Shown here: positions 1-7,490 of the stretch, piece after piece
How the letters are laid out: the number at the start of each line of letters is the position of its first letter
How positions within the stretch are numbered: the stretch's first letter is position 1
Assembly (NCBI RefSeq): GCF_900120155.1
Contig: NZ_LT635549.1
Location: forward strand, 2,264,688 to 2,328,687
Length of the DNA: 64,000 nucleotides
Reading direction: 5' to 3'
DNA from: Clostridium sp. Marseille-P3244
Lineage (GTDB): Bacteria > Bacillota > Clostridia > Lachnospirales > Lachnospiraceae
Notes under the pieces: generated by a model
Told to the model about the DNA's origin: nothing
Database searches by the model: none
Seen by the model: the letters and a program-made list of their open reading frames with translations, nothing else
Position numbers and translations under genes: made by a program

Positions 1-153
1 ATCTCTGTTAAGACAGTTGAAAAGCGTTGTTTTGCCAGCGCCGTTCCTGCCAAGCAAGCCGTAAATTTTTCCTTCTTCGAATGTAAAGTTAATATCCCTG
101 AGAACTTCTTTTCTCTCGAAACTTTTTGACAAATGCTCAATTACAAATTTCAT
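1..153 (-). CDS. ABC transporter ATP-binding protein, N-terminal part only
   Basis: Only the first 51 codons are in the window; the rest runs off the left edge. The protein starts MKFVIEHLSKSF and has a Walker A motif GRNGAGKTT at about residues 37-45, typical of the ATPase subunit of an ABC transporter. The ATG follows a clear ribosome site (GGAGG, 5 bases upstream). A small XRE repressor gene lies about 110 bases upstream on the same strand, an arrangement common for regulated two-component ABC exporters, so co-regulation is likely. Substrate unknown. Confidence 0.85.
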   Translation of the reverse strand, partial: MKFVIEHLSKSFERKEVLRDINFTFEEGKIYGLLGRNGAGKTTLFNCLNRD

Positions 154-261
154 AATATCCTCCGTCACATCTTATGTTGGTAATACCTCACCAAAATAAA
201 GTCTATTATTGTTTTCAGCAGGAAAGCTCCTACTACACAAGATACATTCCCGTTTTCTTTT

Positions 262-465
262 TCATTGCTCCCTCTCCTCATAAATGAAAATATCTTCAAT
301 GCTCATATCAAAATACCGTGCAAGCTTAAACGCCAATATAATAGAAGGATTGTATCGCCCATTTTCCAACGAGCCGATGGTCTGCCGGGATACTTCTAAT
401 GCGGCGGCAAGTTCTTCCTGCTTGATTCCCCGTTCTTTGCGGATTTCCTCTAAACGGTTTTTCAC
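262..465 (-). CDS. XRE-family transcriptional regulator, small
   Basis: A 67-residue protein that is essentially a single Cro/C1-type helix-turn-helix: the recognition region EELAAALEVSRQTIGSLENG fits the XRE fold, and the C-terminal part (KLARYFDMSIEDIFIYEE) is typical of the short regulators found next to ABC transporter genes. I chose the GTG at 463-465 because GAAAGGAGG lies 6 bases upstream; the ATG 36 bases further upstream would place the ribosome site inside the gene and lies within the operator. Expected role: DNA-binding repressor of itself and the downstream ABC gene. Confidence 0.85.
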   Translation of the reverse strand: MKNRLEEIRKERGIKQEELAAALEVSRQTIGSLENGRYNPSIILAFKLARYFDMSIEDIFIYEEREQ

Positions 466-483
466 GGTGATCCTCCTTTCTAC

Positions 484-499
484 GGAAAGTAAACTTTCC
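484..499 (-). promoter_or_regulatory. Likely operator palindrome of the XRE regulator
   Basis: Perfect inverted repeat GGAAAGT-TT-ACTTTCC (minus strand), 7-bp arms with a 2-bp centre, placed between the -10 box and the ribosome site of the XRE gene. One more half-site (GGAAAGT, minus strand) lies at 540-546 just upstream of the -35 box. Position and symmetry suggest autorepression; no binding data. Confidence 0.6.
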
Positions 500-507
500 A
501 TATCTAT

Positions 508-535
508 ATTATAGCAAGGAGTGCGAAAATGTCAA
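508..535 (-). promoter_or_regulatory. Promoter of the XRE gene
   Basis: Consensus sigma-A type promoter: TTGACA (530-535) and TATAAT (508-513), 16-bp spacer, upstream of the XRE gene and its operator. Confidence 0.8.
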
Positions 536-635
536 GCATACTTTCCATAAAATGTGCTTTCTATAAAAACGAAATCTCAATGGAAATAAGCCTCCTGCAT
601 TTTGACAAACCGTCTGCTTTGCTAAGGTGATACAA

Positions 636-669
636 AAGAAAAAGAGTACGAACCTTTCAATCCGTACTC
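636..669 (-). terminator. Rho-independent terminator after the AlkD gene
   Basis: Minus-strand hairpin with arms GAGTACG / CGTACTC followed by TTTTTCTTTTG, a few bases after the stop codon at 676. Confidence 0.75.
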
Positions 670-675
670 TCGTTT

Positions 676-1389
676 CTACCCTGCAATGCCGGTTTTTCTT
701 TTCAGCAGATTCAATGTTTCTTTTTCTTCTTTGCTCACACGGTAGGATTCCCGTATTTTCTGAATTGCTTTGTTGTGTATAAAGTCATCCATCTCGTTAT
801 GTTCCAGCAAGGCTCTCGTCTTCTCCGGGAATTTCACATAACAGACCTGGATCGCCCAGGCAGCGCCCATCTTCGCATAATATCCCTGGTGTTTAATCTC
901 GGTGCAGATCCGCAGGATCTCATCAATGTGCTCCTGATCTACAAAATGGGACATCATGGACACGATCATAAAACGGATCTCGAATTCTTTCGGACTATCC
1001 TGGTATCTTTTGAGGTAATCGAACCAGTAATCTGGAGCTTTCTCCATAAACTTATATCCCGTCACGCAGCTGTCGCATACCGCCCAGTTGGTGATCTTCG
1101 GCACAAACTCATCCAGGTATTTCCGCCTCTCCTCCTGGTCCATCCGGGCATAACCCAGGACCATTCCCTGGCACATAATCTCCTCATGATACAGATCAGA
1201 TTCCTTCTGCTCTTCCATTTCATCCAGATATGCGCGGAAATCTTCCTTCGCGATCTCCTTCGCAAGTTTTCTCAACGCCGGCAGCCGGATGCCCATGACT
1301 TTATCCACTCCTGGGATCAGTTTTTTATTAAACTCTTTATAGTCCTCTTCCGCCAGCCCCTGCATCTTCTGTCTGATCTTTTGAACCAT
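676..1389 (-). CDS. DNA alkylation repair protein, AlkD family
   Basis: 237 residues, all-helical HEAT-repeat type. The motifs GIRLPALRKLAKEIAK near the start and FVPKITNWAVCDSCV in the middle match the AlkD/AlkC-like alkylpurine DNA glycosylase family, which removes alkylated bases without base flipping. The conserved W and D residues of the central NWAVCD stretch sit where AlkD proteins bind the lesion. Length is normal for the family. The start ATG has AAGGAGAGG upstream. It stands alone between two terminators, so it is probably a single-gene unit. Product function by family; not tested. Confidence 0.85.
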   Translation of the reverse strand: MVQKIRQKMQGLAEEDYKEFNKKLIPGVDKVMGIRLPALRKLAKEIAKEDFRAYLDEMEEQKESDLYHEEIMCQGMVLGYARMDQEERRKYLDEFVPKITNWAVCDSCVTGYKFMEKAPDYWFDYLKRYQDSPKEFEIRFMIVSMMSHFVDQEHIDEILRICTEIKHQGYYAKMGAAWAIQVCYVKFPEKTRALLEHNEMDDFIHNKAIQKIRESYRVSKEEKETLNLLKRKTGIAG

Positions 1390-1404
1390 CGTCCTCTCCT
1401 TCTT

Positions 1405-1437
1405 TAAAAATACTCCCTGTCGACCTGCGACAGGGAG
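1405..1437 (-). terminator. Rho-independent terminator after nfnB
   Basis: Minus-strand stem CTCCCTGTCG / CGACAGGGAG with a 5-base loop, followed by TATTTTT. Lies between the nfnB stop and the AlkD start. Confidence 0.85.
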
Positions 1438-1452
1438 CCTTTTAAATATTTC

Positions 1453-2847
1453 TTATTTTTCTTTATTCTTCAGATATTCATCAATACCTTTCGCTCCGGC
1501 TTTCCCAGCGCCCATGGCAAGGATGACCGTAGCCGCTCCGGTCACGGCGTCTCCGCCGGCGAATACGCCTTCCTTGGAAGTCTGTCCGTTGTCCTCATCA
1601 GCAACGATACACTTCCTCCGGTTTGTCTCCAGTCCTTTTGTAGTGGAGGAGATCAGCGGGTTCGGAGAGGTTCCCAGTGACATAATAACTGTATCGACCT
1701 CGATATCGTACTCGGATCCCGGGATCTCCACAGGACGTCTTCTGCCGGAAGCGTCCGGCTCACCCAGCTCCATCTTGATCACAGTCATGCTGGTGATGTT
1801 TCCGTTCTCATCCACATTGATCTTCTTGGGGTTGGTCAGCAGATCAAAAATGACGCCCTCTTCCTTCGCGTGATGTACTTCTTCCACTCTGGCCGGGAGC
1901 TCCGCCTCACTTCTTCTGTACACGATATGTACATCAGCTCCCAGACGAAGCGCCGTTCTTGCAGCGTCCATGGCTACGTTTCCTCCGCCGACCACTGCCA
2001 CCTTTTTACCGGCCGCAATAGGCGTATCATAGGAATCATCAAAGGCCTTCATCAGGTTGCTCCTTGTCAGGTACTCATTGGCAGAGAACACTTCATTGGC
2101 ATTCTCTCCCGGAATCCCCATAAACATGGGAAGCCCCGCGCCGGATCCGATGAATACCGCCTCAAACCCTTCATCCTCCATAAGCTGATCAATGGTAGTG
2201 GACTTGCCGATCACTACATTCGTCTCAAACTTCACGCCCAGCTCTTTTACTTTCTCAATCTCTTTTGCGACTACTTTCTGCTTCGGAAGACGGAATTCTG
2301 GAATGCCGTACACAAGCACTCCGCCCAGTTCATGCAGGGCCTCAAACACCGTCACATCATAGCCCATCTTTGCCAGGTCGCCTGCGCAGGTCAGCCCGGA
2401 CGGTCCGGAACCGATCACGGCTACCTTATGCCCGTTCTTCGTCTCTGCGCCTACTGGTTTGATGTCATTTTCAAGCGCATAATCCGCCACAAACCGCTCC
2501 AGCTTTCCAATGGATACCGGCTCGCCCTTGATCCCGCGGATACATTTTCCTTCGCACTGAGACTCCTGGGGGCAGACACGCCCACAGATCGCCGGAAGCG
2601 CGCTGGACTTGCCGATCACCTTGTATGCCTCTTCAATATTGCCTTCTTTTACTTCGTGGATAAACGCCGGAATATCGATGGCAACCGGACAACCCTGGAT
2701 ACATTTCGCGTTCTTGCAGTTTAAGCATCTTTCGGCCTCTTCCATGGCCTCTTCTTTATTATATCCAAGACAAACTTCCTCAAAGTTTGTCGCCCGCACT
2801 TTGGGATCCTGCTCCCTGACAGGAACTTTCTTCAAAACATCCGCCAT
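1453..2847 (-). CDS. nfnB: NADPH-binding glutamate synthase small-subunit-like protein (NfnB type)
   Basis: 464 residues. The N-terminal domain has two cysteine clusters (CLNCKNAKCIQGCP near residue 42 and CGRVCPQESQCEGKC near 88) for [4Fe-4S] centres, followed by FAD-binding (VIGSGPSGLTCAGDLA) and NAD(P)-binding (VVGGGNVAMDAARTALRLG) Rossmann motifs. It is usually annotated as glutamate synthase small subunit. No large subunit is nearby; instead it follows an FAD/[2Fe-2S] protein whose stop shares one base with this start. That pairing is the NfnAB arrangement, a flavin-bifurcating NADH-dependent ferredoxin:NADP+ oxidoreductase of anaerobes. Family call is firm; the Nfn role is inferred from context. 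Confidence 0.85.
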   Translation of the reverse strand: MADVLKKVPVREQDPKVRATNFEEVCLGYNKEEAMEEAERCLNCKNAKCIQGCPVAIDIPAFIHEVKEGNIEEAYKVIGKSSALPAICGRVCPQESQCEGKCIRGIKGEPVSIGKLERFVADYALENDIKPVGAETKNGHKVAVIGSGPSGLTCAGDLAKMGYDVTVFEALHELGGVLVYGIPEFRLPKQKVVAKEIEKVKELGVKFETNVVIGKSTTIDQLMEDEGFEAVFIGSGAGLPMFMGIPGENANEVFSANEYLTRSNLMKAFDDSYDTPIAAGKKVAVVGGGNVAMDAARTALRLGADVHIVYRRSEAELPARVEEVHHAKEEGVIFDLLTNPKKINVDENGNITSMTVIKMELGEPDASGRRRPVEIPGSEYDIEVDTVIMSLGTSPNPLISSTTKGLETNRRKCIVADEDNGQTSKEGVFAGGDAVTGAATVILAMGAGKAGAKGIDEYLKNKEK

Positions 2848-3734
2848 TATTCGTCACCTCCGCAATGTCCGCATCCGCCGTGATGGGTGTCGCCCTCCTG
2901 GAGCTTCAGCATCGCACGGCCCTCCGCTGTCTTATACATCTGGCTTCTCTTCATCGCCTGGTCAAAATCTACAAGATGTCCGTCAAATTCCGGTCCGTCC
3001 ACGCAGGCGAATTTGATCTCATCGCCCACCTGCAGACGACATGCCCCGCACATTCCGGTTCCGTCCACCATGATCGGGTTCATGCTGACAATAGTGGGGA
3101 TCTCCAGCTTTTTGGTCAGCAGACAGACAAACTTCATCATGATCATCGGACCGATCGCAACACAGACATCATATTTCTCTCCGTTGTTCACAAGCTCTTC
3201 TACCATGGTGGTAACCATTCCCGCATGACCGTATGTGCCGTCGTCCGTACACGGGTAATAATTGCCTGCGACCGCTTTCATCTCATCCTCCAGAATGAGC
3301 ATATCTTTTGTCTTCGCTCCCACGATAACATCTGCGGCGATCCCCCGCTCATGGAGCCATTTTACCTGCGGGTATACCGGCGCCGCGCCGACGCCTCCTG
3401 CGACAAAAAGCATCTTCTTGTTCTTCAGTGTCTTAAGATCTTCATGTACAAACTCGGAAGGACATCCCAGCGGACCTGTAAAGTCGCGGAAATAATCGCC
3501 CTCTTTAAGCTGGCCCATCTTTGTAGTGGAAGCTCCTACTTCCTGTACAACAATGGTGATCGTTCCAGCTTCCCTGTCATAGTCACAGATCGTAAGCGGG
3601 ATACGCTCTCCCTTTTCGTCCATCTTTACAATCACAAACTGGCCGGGCTGACAGTGGCTTGCCACACGGGGCGCATGCACGTCCATCAGAAAGATCTTGT
3701 CTGCCAGTTTTTCTGCTTTCATGATCTGATACAT
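2847..3734 (-). CDS. nfnA: FAD/NAD-binding [2Fe-2S] protein, NfnA type (sulfide/dihydroorotate dehydrogenase-like)
   Basis: 295 residues with a ferredoxin-reductase-like FAD and NAD module and a C-terminal [2Fe-2S] site, DGTGMCGACRLQVGDEIKFAC, as in PyrK, SudB and NfnA. The C-terminal tail is His/Gly/Cys rich (HHGGCGHCGG), which is unusual and might bind an extra metal. In the NfnAB complex this subunit takes up NADH electrons, with NfnB binding NADPH. Coupled to nfnB by a TAATG stop/start overlap. Strong ribosome site AAGGAGG. Alternative: an electron-transfer subunit for another reductase. Confidence 0.85.
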   Translation of the reverse strand: MYQIMKAEKLADKIFLMDVHAPRVASHCQPGQFVIVKMDEKGERIPLTICDYDREAGTITIVVQEVGASTTKMGQLKEGDYFRDFTGPLGCPSEFVHEDLKTLKNKKMLFVAGGVGAAPVYPQVKWLHERGIAADVIVGAKTKDMLILEDEMKAVAGNYYPCTDDGTYGHAGMVTTMVEELVNNGEKYDVCVAIGPMIMMKFVCLLTKKLEIPTIVSMNPIMVDGTGMCGACRLQVGDEIKFACVDGPEFDGHLVDFDQAMKRSQMYKTAEGRAMLKLQEGDTHHGGCGHCGGDE

Positions 3735-3778
3735 GGTCTTTCCTCCTTGTCTTCCTCCTTAAAAGTCGCTCTTTCACT

Positions 3779-3807
3779 ATAATACGCTATATTTTACGCC
3801 ATGGCAA
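3779..3807 (-). promoter_or_regulatory. Putative promoter of nfnAB
   Basis: TTGCCA (3802-3807) and TATTAT (3779-3784), 17-bp spacer, about 45 bases upstream of the nfnA start. Confidence 0.55.
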
Positions 3808-3817
3808 GCATAAGATC

Positions 3818-3844
3818 GGGCAGACACTGTGCAAATGTCTGCCC
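3818..3844 (-). terminator. Hairpin between Fe-ADH and nfnA
   Basis: Perfect 9-bp inverted repeat GGGCAGACA / TGTCTGCCC with 9-base loop after the Fe-ADH stop. There is no good T-run on the minus strand, so termination is likely but not certain. Confidence 0.5.
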
Positions 3845-3909
3845 GTCTTCATCTCGTGGCCTTAGCCATATCATATGGAAAAATTATCCAGCATCAACTG
3901 TAACATTCT

Positions 3910-5091
3910 TTAGAAATCTACTTCAGTTCCATAATATGTACATGTAAGCAGCTTTTCCATTGCAGCCGGATCAATAGCGCGCGGATTAGATCCTGTGCAG
4001 GCGTCGCCTACCGCCAGCTCCGCGATCTTCGGAAGTTTTTCCTTGAATTCATCCTCGTTGATGCCGAAATCCTTCAGCGTCTTCGGTATATTCAGCTTCA
4101 CATTGAACTCGTTGATCTTCTCGATCAGGCTGTTGATCAGAGCTTTCTCTGATGTGCCCGGAAGTCCAACTCTGCGCGCGATCTCCGCGTAACGTTTCGC
4201 AGCGACCGGATCTTTCGCGTTATACTGAATCACATAAGGAAGATAGATCGCGTTCGCGCATCCGTGCGGGATATGTCCTGTGGAGAAAGCAGCTCCTGTC
4301 TTATGTGCCATGGAGTGTACGATTCCCAGAAGAGCGTTTGAAAACGCCATTCCTGCCAGGCACTGCGCGTAGTGCATCTGCTCTCTGGCATCCATGTTGC
4401 AGTTGTAGGAAGCCGGCAGGTAATCCAGTACCATCTCGATCGCCTGCAGTGCCAGAGGATCGGTAAACGGTCCGTTCAGTGTGGACACATATGCCTCGAT
4501 GGCGTGTGTCAGAGCGTCCATACCTGTATAAGCAACCTGTTTTACCGGAAGGCCTGATACAAGATCCGGGTCAACAATAGCTACATCCGGAGTAATGTTA
4601 AAATCAGCCAGCGGATATTTCACACCTGTCTGATAATTTGTGATAACAGAGAATGCTGTAACCTCTGTCGCGGTCCCTGATGTGGACGGAATCGCGGCAA
4701 ATTTAGCTTTTGTCCTGAGTTCCGGGAAATTAAACGGTGTACACAGATCTTCGAAAGTTGTGTCCGGATACTCATAGAATGCCCACATTGCCTTTGCCGC
4801 ATCGATCGGAGAACCTCCGCCCATTGACACGATCCAGTCCGGCTGGAACTGACGCATCGCTTCTGCGCCTTTCATTACTGTCTCTACTGACGGATCCGGT
4901 TCAACGCCTTCAAATAACTGTACTTCCATGCCCGCTTCTTTCAGATAGTTCACAGCGCGGTCAAGAAATCCCTGACGCTTCATGGAGCCACCGCCAACGA
5001 CAAGGATTGCCTTTTTTCCTTTCAGGTTTTTCAACTCTTCAAGGCTTCCTTTTCCATGGTAAATGTCTCTTGGTAAACAAAATCTGCTCAT
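3910..5091 (-). CDS. Iron-containing alcohol dehydrogenase (group III)
   Basis: 393 residues. NAD(P)-binding motif GGGSPIDAAKAMW and the Fe-ADH signatures GMDALTHAIEAYVS and GIVHSMAHKTGAAF...GHIPHGCANA are all present; the metal ligands are the D and H of the first and the two H of the second signature. The family reduces aldehydes to alcohols (ethanol, butanol, propanediol) during fermentation. I start at the ATG 5089-5091: the AAAGGAG site touches the upstream in-frame ATG but is 9 bases from this one. Monocistronic, with its own promoter and a hairpin behind. Substrate cannot be told from sequence. Confidence 0.9.
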   Translation of the reverse strand: MSRFCLPRDIYHGKGSLEELKNLKGKKAILVVGGGSMKRQGFLDRAVNYLKEAGMEVQLFEGVEPDPSVETVMKGAEAMRQFQPDWIVSMGGGSPIDAAKAMWAFYEYPDTTFEDLCTPFNFPELRTKAKFAAIPSTSGTATEVTAFSVITNYQTGVKYPLADFNITPDVAIVDPDLVSGLPVKQVAYTGMDALTHAIEAYVSTLNGPFTDPLALQAIEMVLDYLPASYNCNMDAREQMHYAQCLAGMAFSNALLGIVHSMAHKTGAAFSTGHIPHGCANAIYLPYVIQYNAKDPVAAKRYAEIARRVGLPGTSEKALINSLIEKINEFNVKLNIPKTLKDFGINEDEFKEKLPKIAELAVGDACTGSNPRAIDPAAMEKLLTCTYYGTEVDF

Positions 5092-5137
5092 TTCTAGCAT
5101 CTCCTTTATGTAGTTTTGTTATTTTTTTAACGATTGT

Positions 5138-5166
5138 ATTATACAACTTCTTTTCGAAAAAGACAA
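5138..5166 (-). promoter_or_regulatory. Promoter of the Fe-ADH gene
   Basis: TTGTCT (5161-5166) and TATAAT (5138-5143), 17-bp spacer. The -35 box overlaps the end of the upstream terminator hairpin. Confidence 0.65.
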
Positions 5167-5212
5167 CCCTGCTATTGTTAAAATTATATAAATTTTCCTC
5201 AATAGCAGGGTT
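5155..5212 (-). terminator. Terminator after the zinc-ribbon/TPR gene
   Basis: 13-bp inverted repeat AACCCTGCTATTG / CAATAGCAGGGTT with an A/T-rich 22-base loop, followed on the minus strand by GTCTTTTTC. Confidence 0.75.
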
Positions 5213-5233
5213 AAAATTTTAATTGTATGATTA

Positions 5234-6628
5234 CTATTCTGTTGTTATATAATTTCTCGTTGTCACACTTGTCGCTTTTCCATTTTGATCATTCACAAGG
5301 ATGGCGTTGAATATGATCTGCGTATTCTCCGGCATTGCCACAGGTCCCGTATAGACCTGAGTGCCGGAGGAAGACGGATCCGGCGTGGAACCGTCCATTG
5401 TATAATACGCCGTATATCCTTCCGGCACTGTGATCGTGATCTGCTCCGGATCTGTATACCGCCCGGTAGACGGTGTGACTGCCGGCGCGTCTACAATCGG
5501 AAACTCGATGGTGTATTTCTGACTGGCAACTACACTTGGAATCCCTTTACTGTTCACCGCAATGGCGCGGATCTCAGTCTCTCCTTCTGTCTGCAGCAGG
5601 ACTGGTTCTGTATATCTTGTACCCGTCTCTGCCGTAGGATCCGTTCCATCCGTCGTATAATAAATATCGCCGCCTGTATCTGATGAGATAGTAATCTCCT
5701 GAACTTCCGTGTACGTTCCTTCCTCGGGAGTAAATTCCGGTGCCGCCGACACATAATCAGAAACGGCGTCCAGAACATTTTCATCCTCGCACTCCGCAAG
5801 CAGTGCCGCGATCTTCTGCGGCTGTTCCGTGTCCATATAGAAATCAATGGCCGCCTGGTAAAGGCCCGCGTTGGTAGGCTGTGTCTCTATCGCTGTCAGG
5901 AATACTTCTTCCGCGCTTTCCAGATCATCCTGATCTACATACACTTCCGCATAGCCGGTATAAGCATCCGGTTTTGACTCATCTTTTACGATCGCTCTCT
6001 GAAAATACCTTTCAGCCGCTGTATAGTCCCTGGACTGAAGCGCATTGTAACCTTTCCGTATCATACCGGTGTAAGAATTCTGATATGCCACATAGATCAC
6101 AATGCCGGCCAGAACAAGCAGGATAAAAAGAGTGATAAGCAGATTTCTCCTTCTCCTTTTTGCAGCCTCCATCCGCTTCTGCTGACGCTGTCTTCGGATT
6201 TCACCTGTATTCTGGTTTCTTCTGCGCTGTTCTTCCGGATTCTTCCGTAATTCGTCCGTACTCTGCTGATTTCTCCGGCGAAGTTCTTCTGAGTTCTGCT
6301 GGTTTCTTCGACGCAGTTCATCCGTAGTCTGCCGAGGCCCGTCTGTCCTGCGGCTGCGGATATTCCGTCTCTCCTCCCGGATCCGGTCCATCTCGGACTG
6401 GCTCAGCACCCTGGTCGCGTTCACATTCTGTGTTCTGTTTTCTCTCCGGTACCTTCTGATATCGTCTGTCTGCAGCTGGCGGGTAGCGCCTTCTACAGAT
6501 CCCTTTACTTCTCTGGCAAGAACATCATCCAGCGGATTATAGTCAGGGACGATCTGCACTTCCGTGCCACATTGGGGGCAGATTACCTGATCTTCCGGAA
6601 TATTTGCTCCACAATGTGTACATTTCAT
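5234..6628 (-). CDS. Membrane protein with zinc ribbon, TPR and chitobiase-C-like domains
   Basis: 464 residues. Order: zinc ribbon at 1-25 (CTHCG...CPQCG); a basic, Arg/Gln/Asn-rich linker with repeated RRRNQQ-type units (about 70-155); one transmembrane helix (LLITLFILLVLAGIVIYVAY, about 162-182); TPR-like helices (about 190-290); then two beta-sandwich repeats of the CHB_HEX_C type (IYYTTDGTDPTAETGTRY and AYYTMDGSTPDPSSSGTQVY). The ribbon would be cytoplasmic and the TPR and sandwich parts outside. Its ATG overlaps the folD stop by 4 bases, so it is translationally coupled to folD, though no functional link is obvious. Function unknown; possibly a cell-envelope scaffold. Confidence 0.8.
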   Translation of the reverse strand: MKCTHCGANIPEDQVICPQCGTEVQIVPDYNPLDDVLAREVKGSVEGATRQLQTDDIRRYRRENRTQNVNATRVLSQSEMDRIREERRNIRSRRTDGPRQTTDELRRRNQQNSEELRRRNQQSTDELRKNPEEQRRRNQNTGEIRRQRQQKRMEAAKRRRRNLLITLFILLVLAGIVIYVAYQNSYTGMIRKGYNALQSRDYTAAERYFQRAIVKDESKPDAYTGYAEVYVDQDDLESAEEVFLTAIETQPTNAGLYQAAIDFYMDTEQPQKIAALLAECEDENVLDAVSDYVSAAPEFTPEEGTYTEVQEITISSDTGGDIYYTTDGTDPTAETGTRYTEPVLLQTEGETEIRAIAVNSKGIPSVVASQKYTIEFPIVDAPAVTPSTGRYTDPEQITITVPEGYTAYYTMDGSTPDPSSSGTQVYTGPVAMPENTQIIFNAILVNDQNGKATSVTTRNYITTE

Positions 6629-7479
6629 GATGTTTCCTCCTGCGTGCGCATAGTCTCCACACAGTTATTCATCAACATCGCGATCGTCATTGGCCCGACT
6701 CCGCCCGGAACCGGAGTGATCGCGGCTGTGACAGGTTCTACGTCTTTATAATCAACATCGCCGCAGAGATGATTGTCCGCGTCTCTGTGCATTCCTACAT
6801 CAATAACAACGGCTCCCTCTTTCACGTAATCTCTTGTTATGAACCGCTCTTTCCCGATAGCCACCACCAGAATATCGGCGCGCTGTGTAATCTCTTTTAA
6901 ATTCTTTGTACGGGAATGGGCCACTGTAACCGTTCCGTTCTCCCGTAAGAGCAACGCAGCCATAGGCTTGCCTACAATATTGCTCCTTCCCACAACGACA
7001 CATTCTTTTCCCTCGATGGTGATCCCGGAACGCTTCAACAGCTGAATGATTCCGGCCGGCGTACAGGAAAGGAATCCTTTCTCGCCGATCCAGAGTCGTC
7101 CCACACTCACCGGATGGAATCCGTCCACATCTTTGTCCGGCGAGATCGTGCGGATGATCCGGTCTTCGTCGATGTGGGACGGCAGCGGAAGCTGGACAAG
7201 GATCCCGTTTACTTCGTCATCCCGGTTCAGCTTTTCTACAAGCGATACCAGTTCCTCCTCCGTCGTAGTTTCCGGAAGTTCGTACGCCCTGGATTCAATG
7301 CCGATATAGGCGCATGCCTTCTTTTTATTGTTCACATATACGGTGGAGGCCGGATCCTCACCCACCTGGACTACAGCGAGACAGGCATGTCTTCCCTCCG
7401 CTGCCAGTCTTTGCACCTCTTCTTTTAATTCGTCTTTGATCTGTTTTGAGATCTGTTTTCCGTCAATTATCTGTGACAT
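6625..7479 (-). CDS. folD: Bifunctional methylenetetrahydrofolate dehydrogenase/cyclohydrolase
   Basis: 284 residues, normal for FolD. Catalytic Y and K lie in VYVNNKKKACAYIGI, the substrate loop is VQLPLPSHID, and the dinucleotide site is VVGRSNIVGKPMA. The C-terminal signature TPVPGGVGPMTIAMLM is intact. The enzyme interconverts 5,10-methylene-, methenyl- and 10-formyl-tetrahydrofolate in the cytoplasm. It follows fhs by 11 bases, so the two form a one-carbon unit linking formate to methylene-THF for purine and serine/glycine metabolism. Confidence 0.97.
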   Translation of the reverse strand: MSQIIDGKQISKQIKDELKEEVQRLAAEGRHACLAVVQVGEDPASTVYVNNKKKACAYIGIESRAYELPETTTEEELVSLVEKLNRDDEVNGILVQLPLPSHIDEDRIIRTISPDKDVDGFHPVSVGRLWIGEKGFLSCTPAGIIQLLKRSGITIEGKECVVVGRSNIVGKPMAALLLRENGTVTVAHSRTKNLKEITQRADILVVAIGKERFITRDYVKEGAVVIDVGMHRDADNHLCGDVDYKDVEPVTAAITPVPGGVGPMTIAMLMNNCVETMRTQEETS

Positions 7480-7490
7480 TGATTTCTCCT

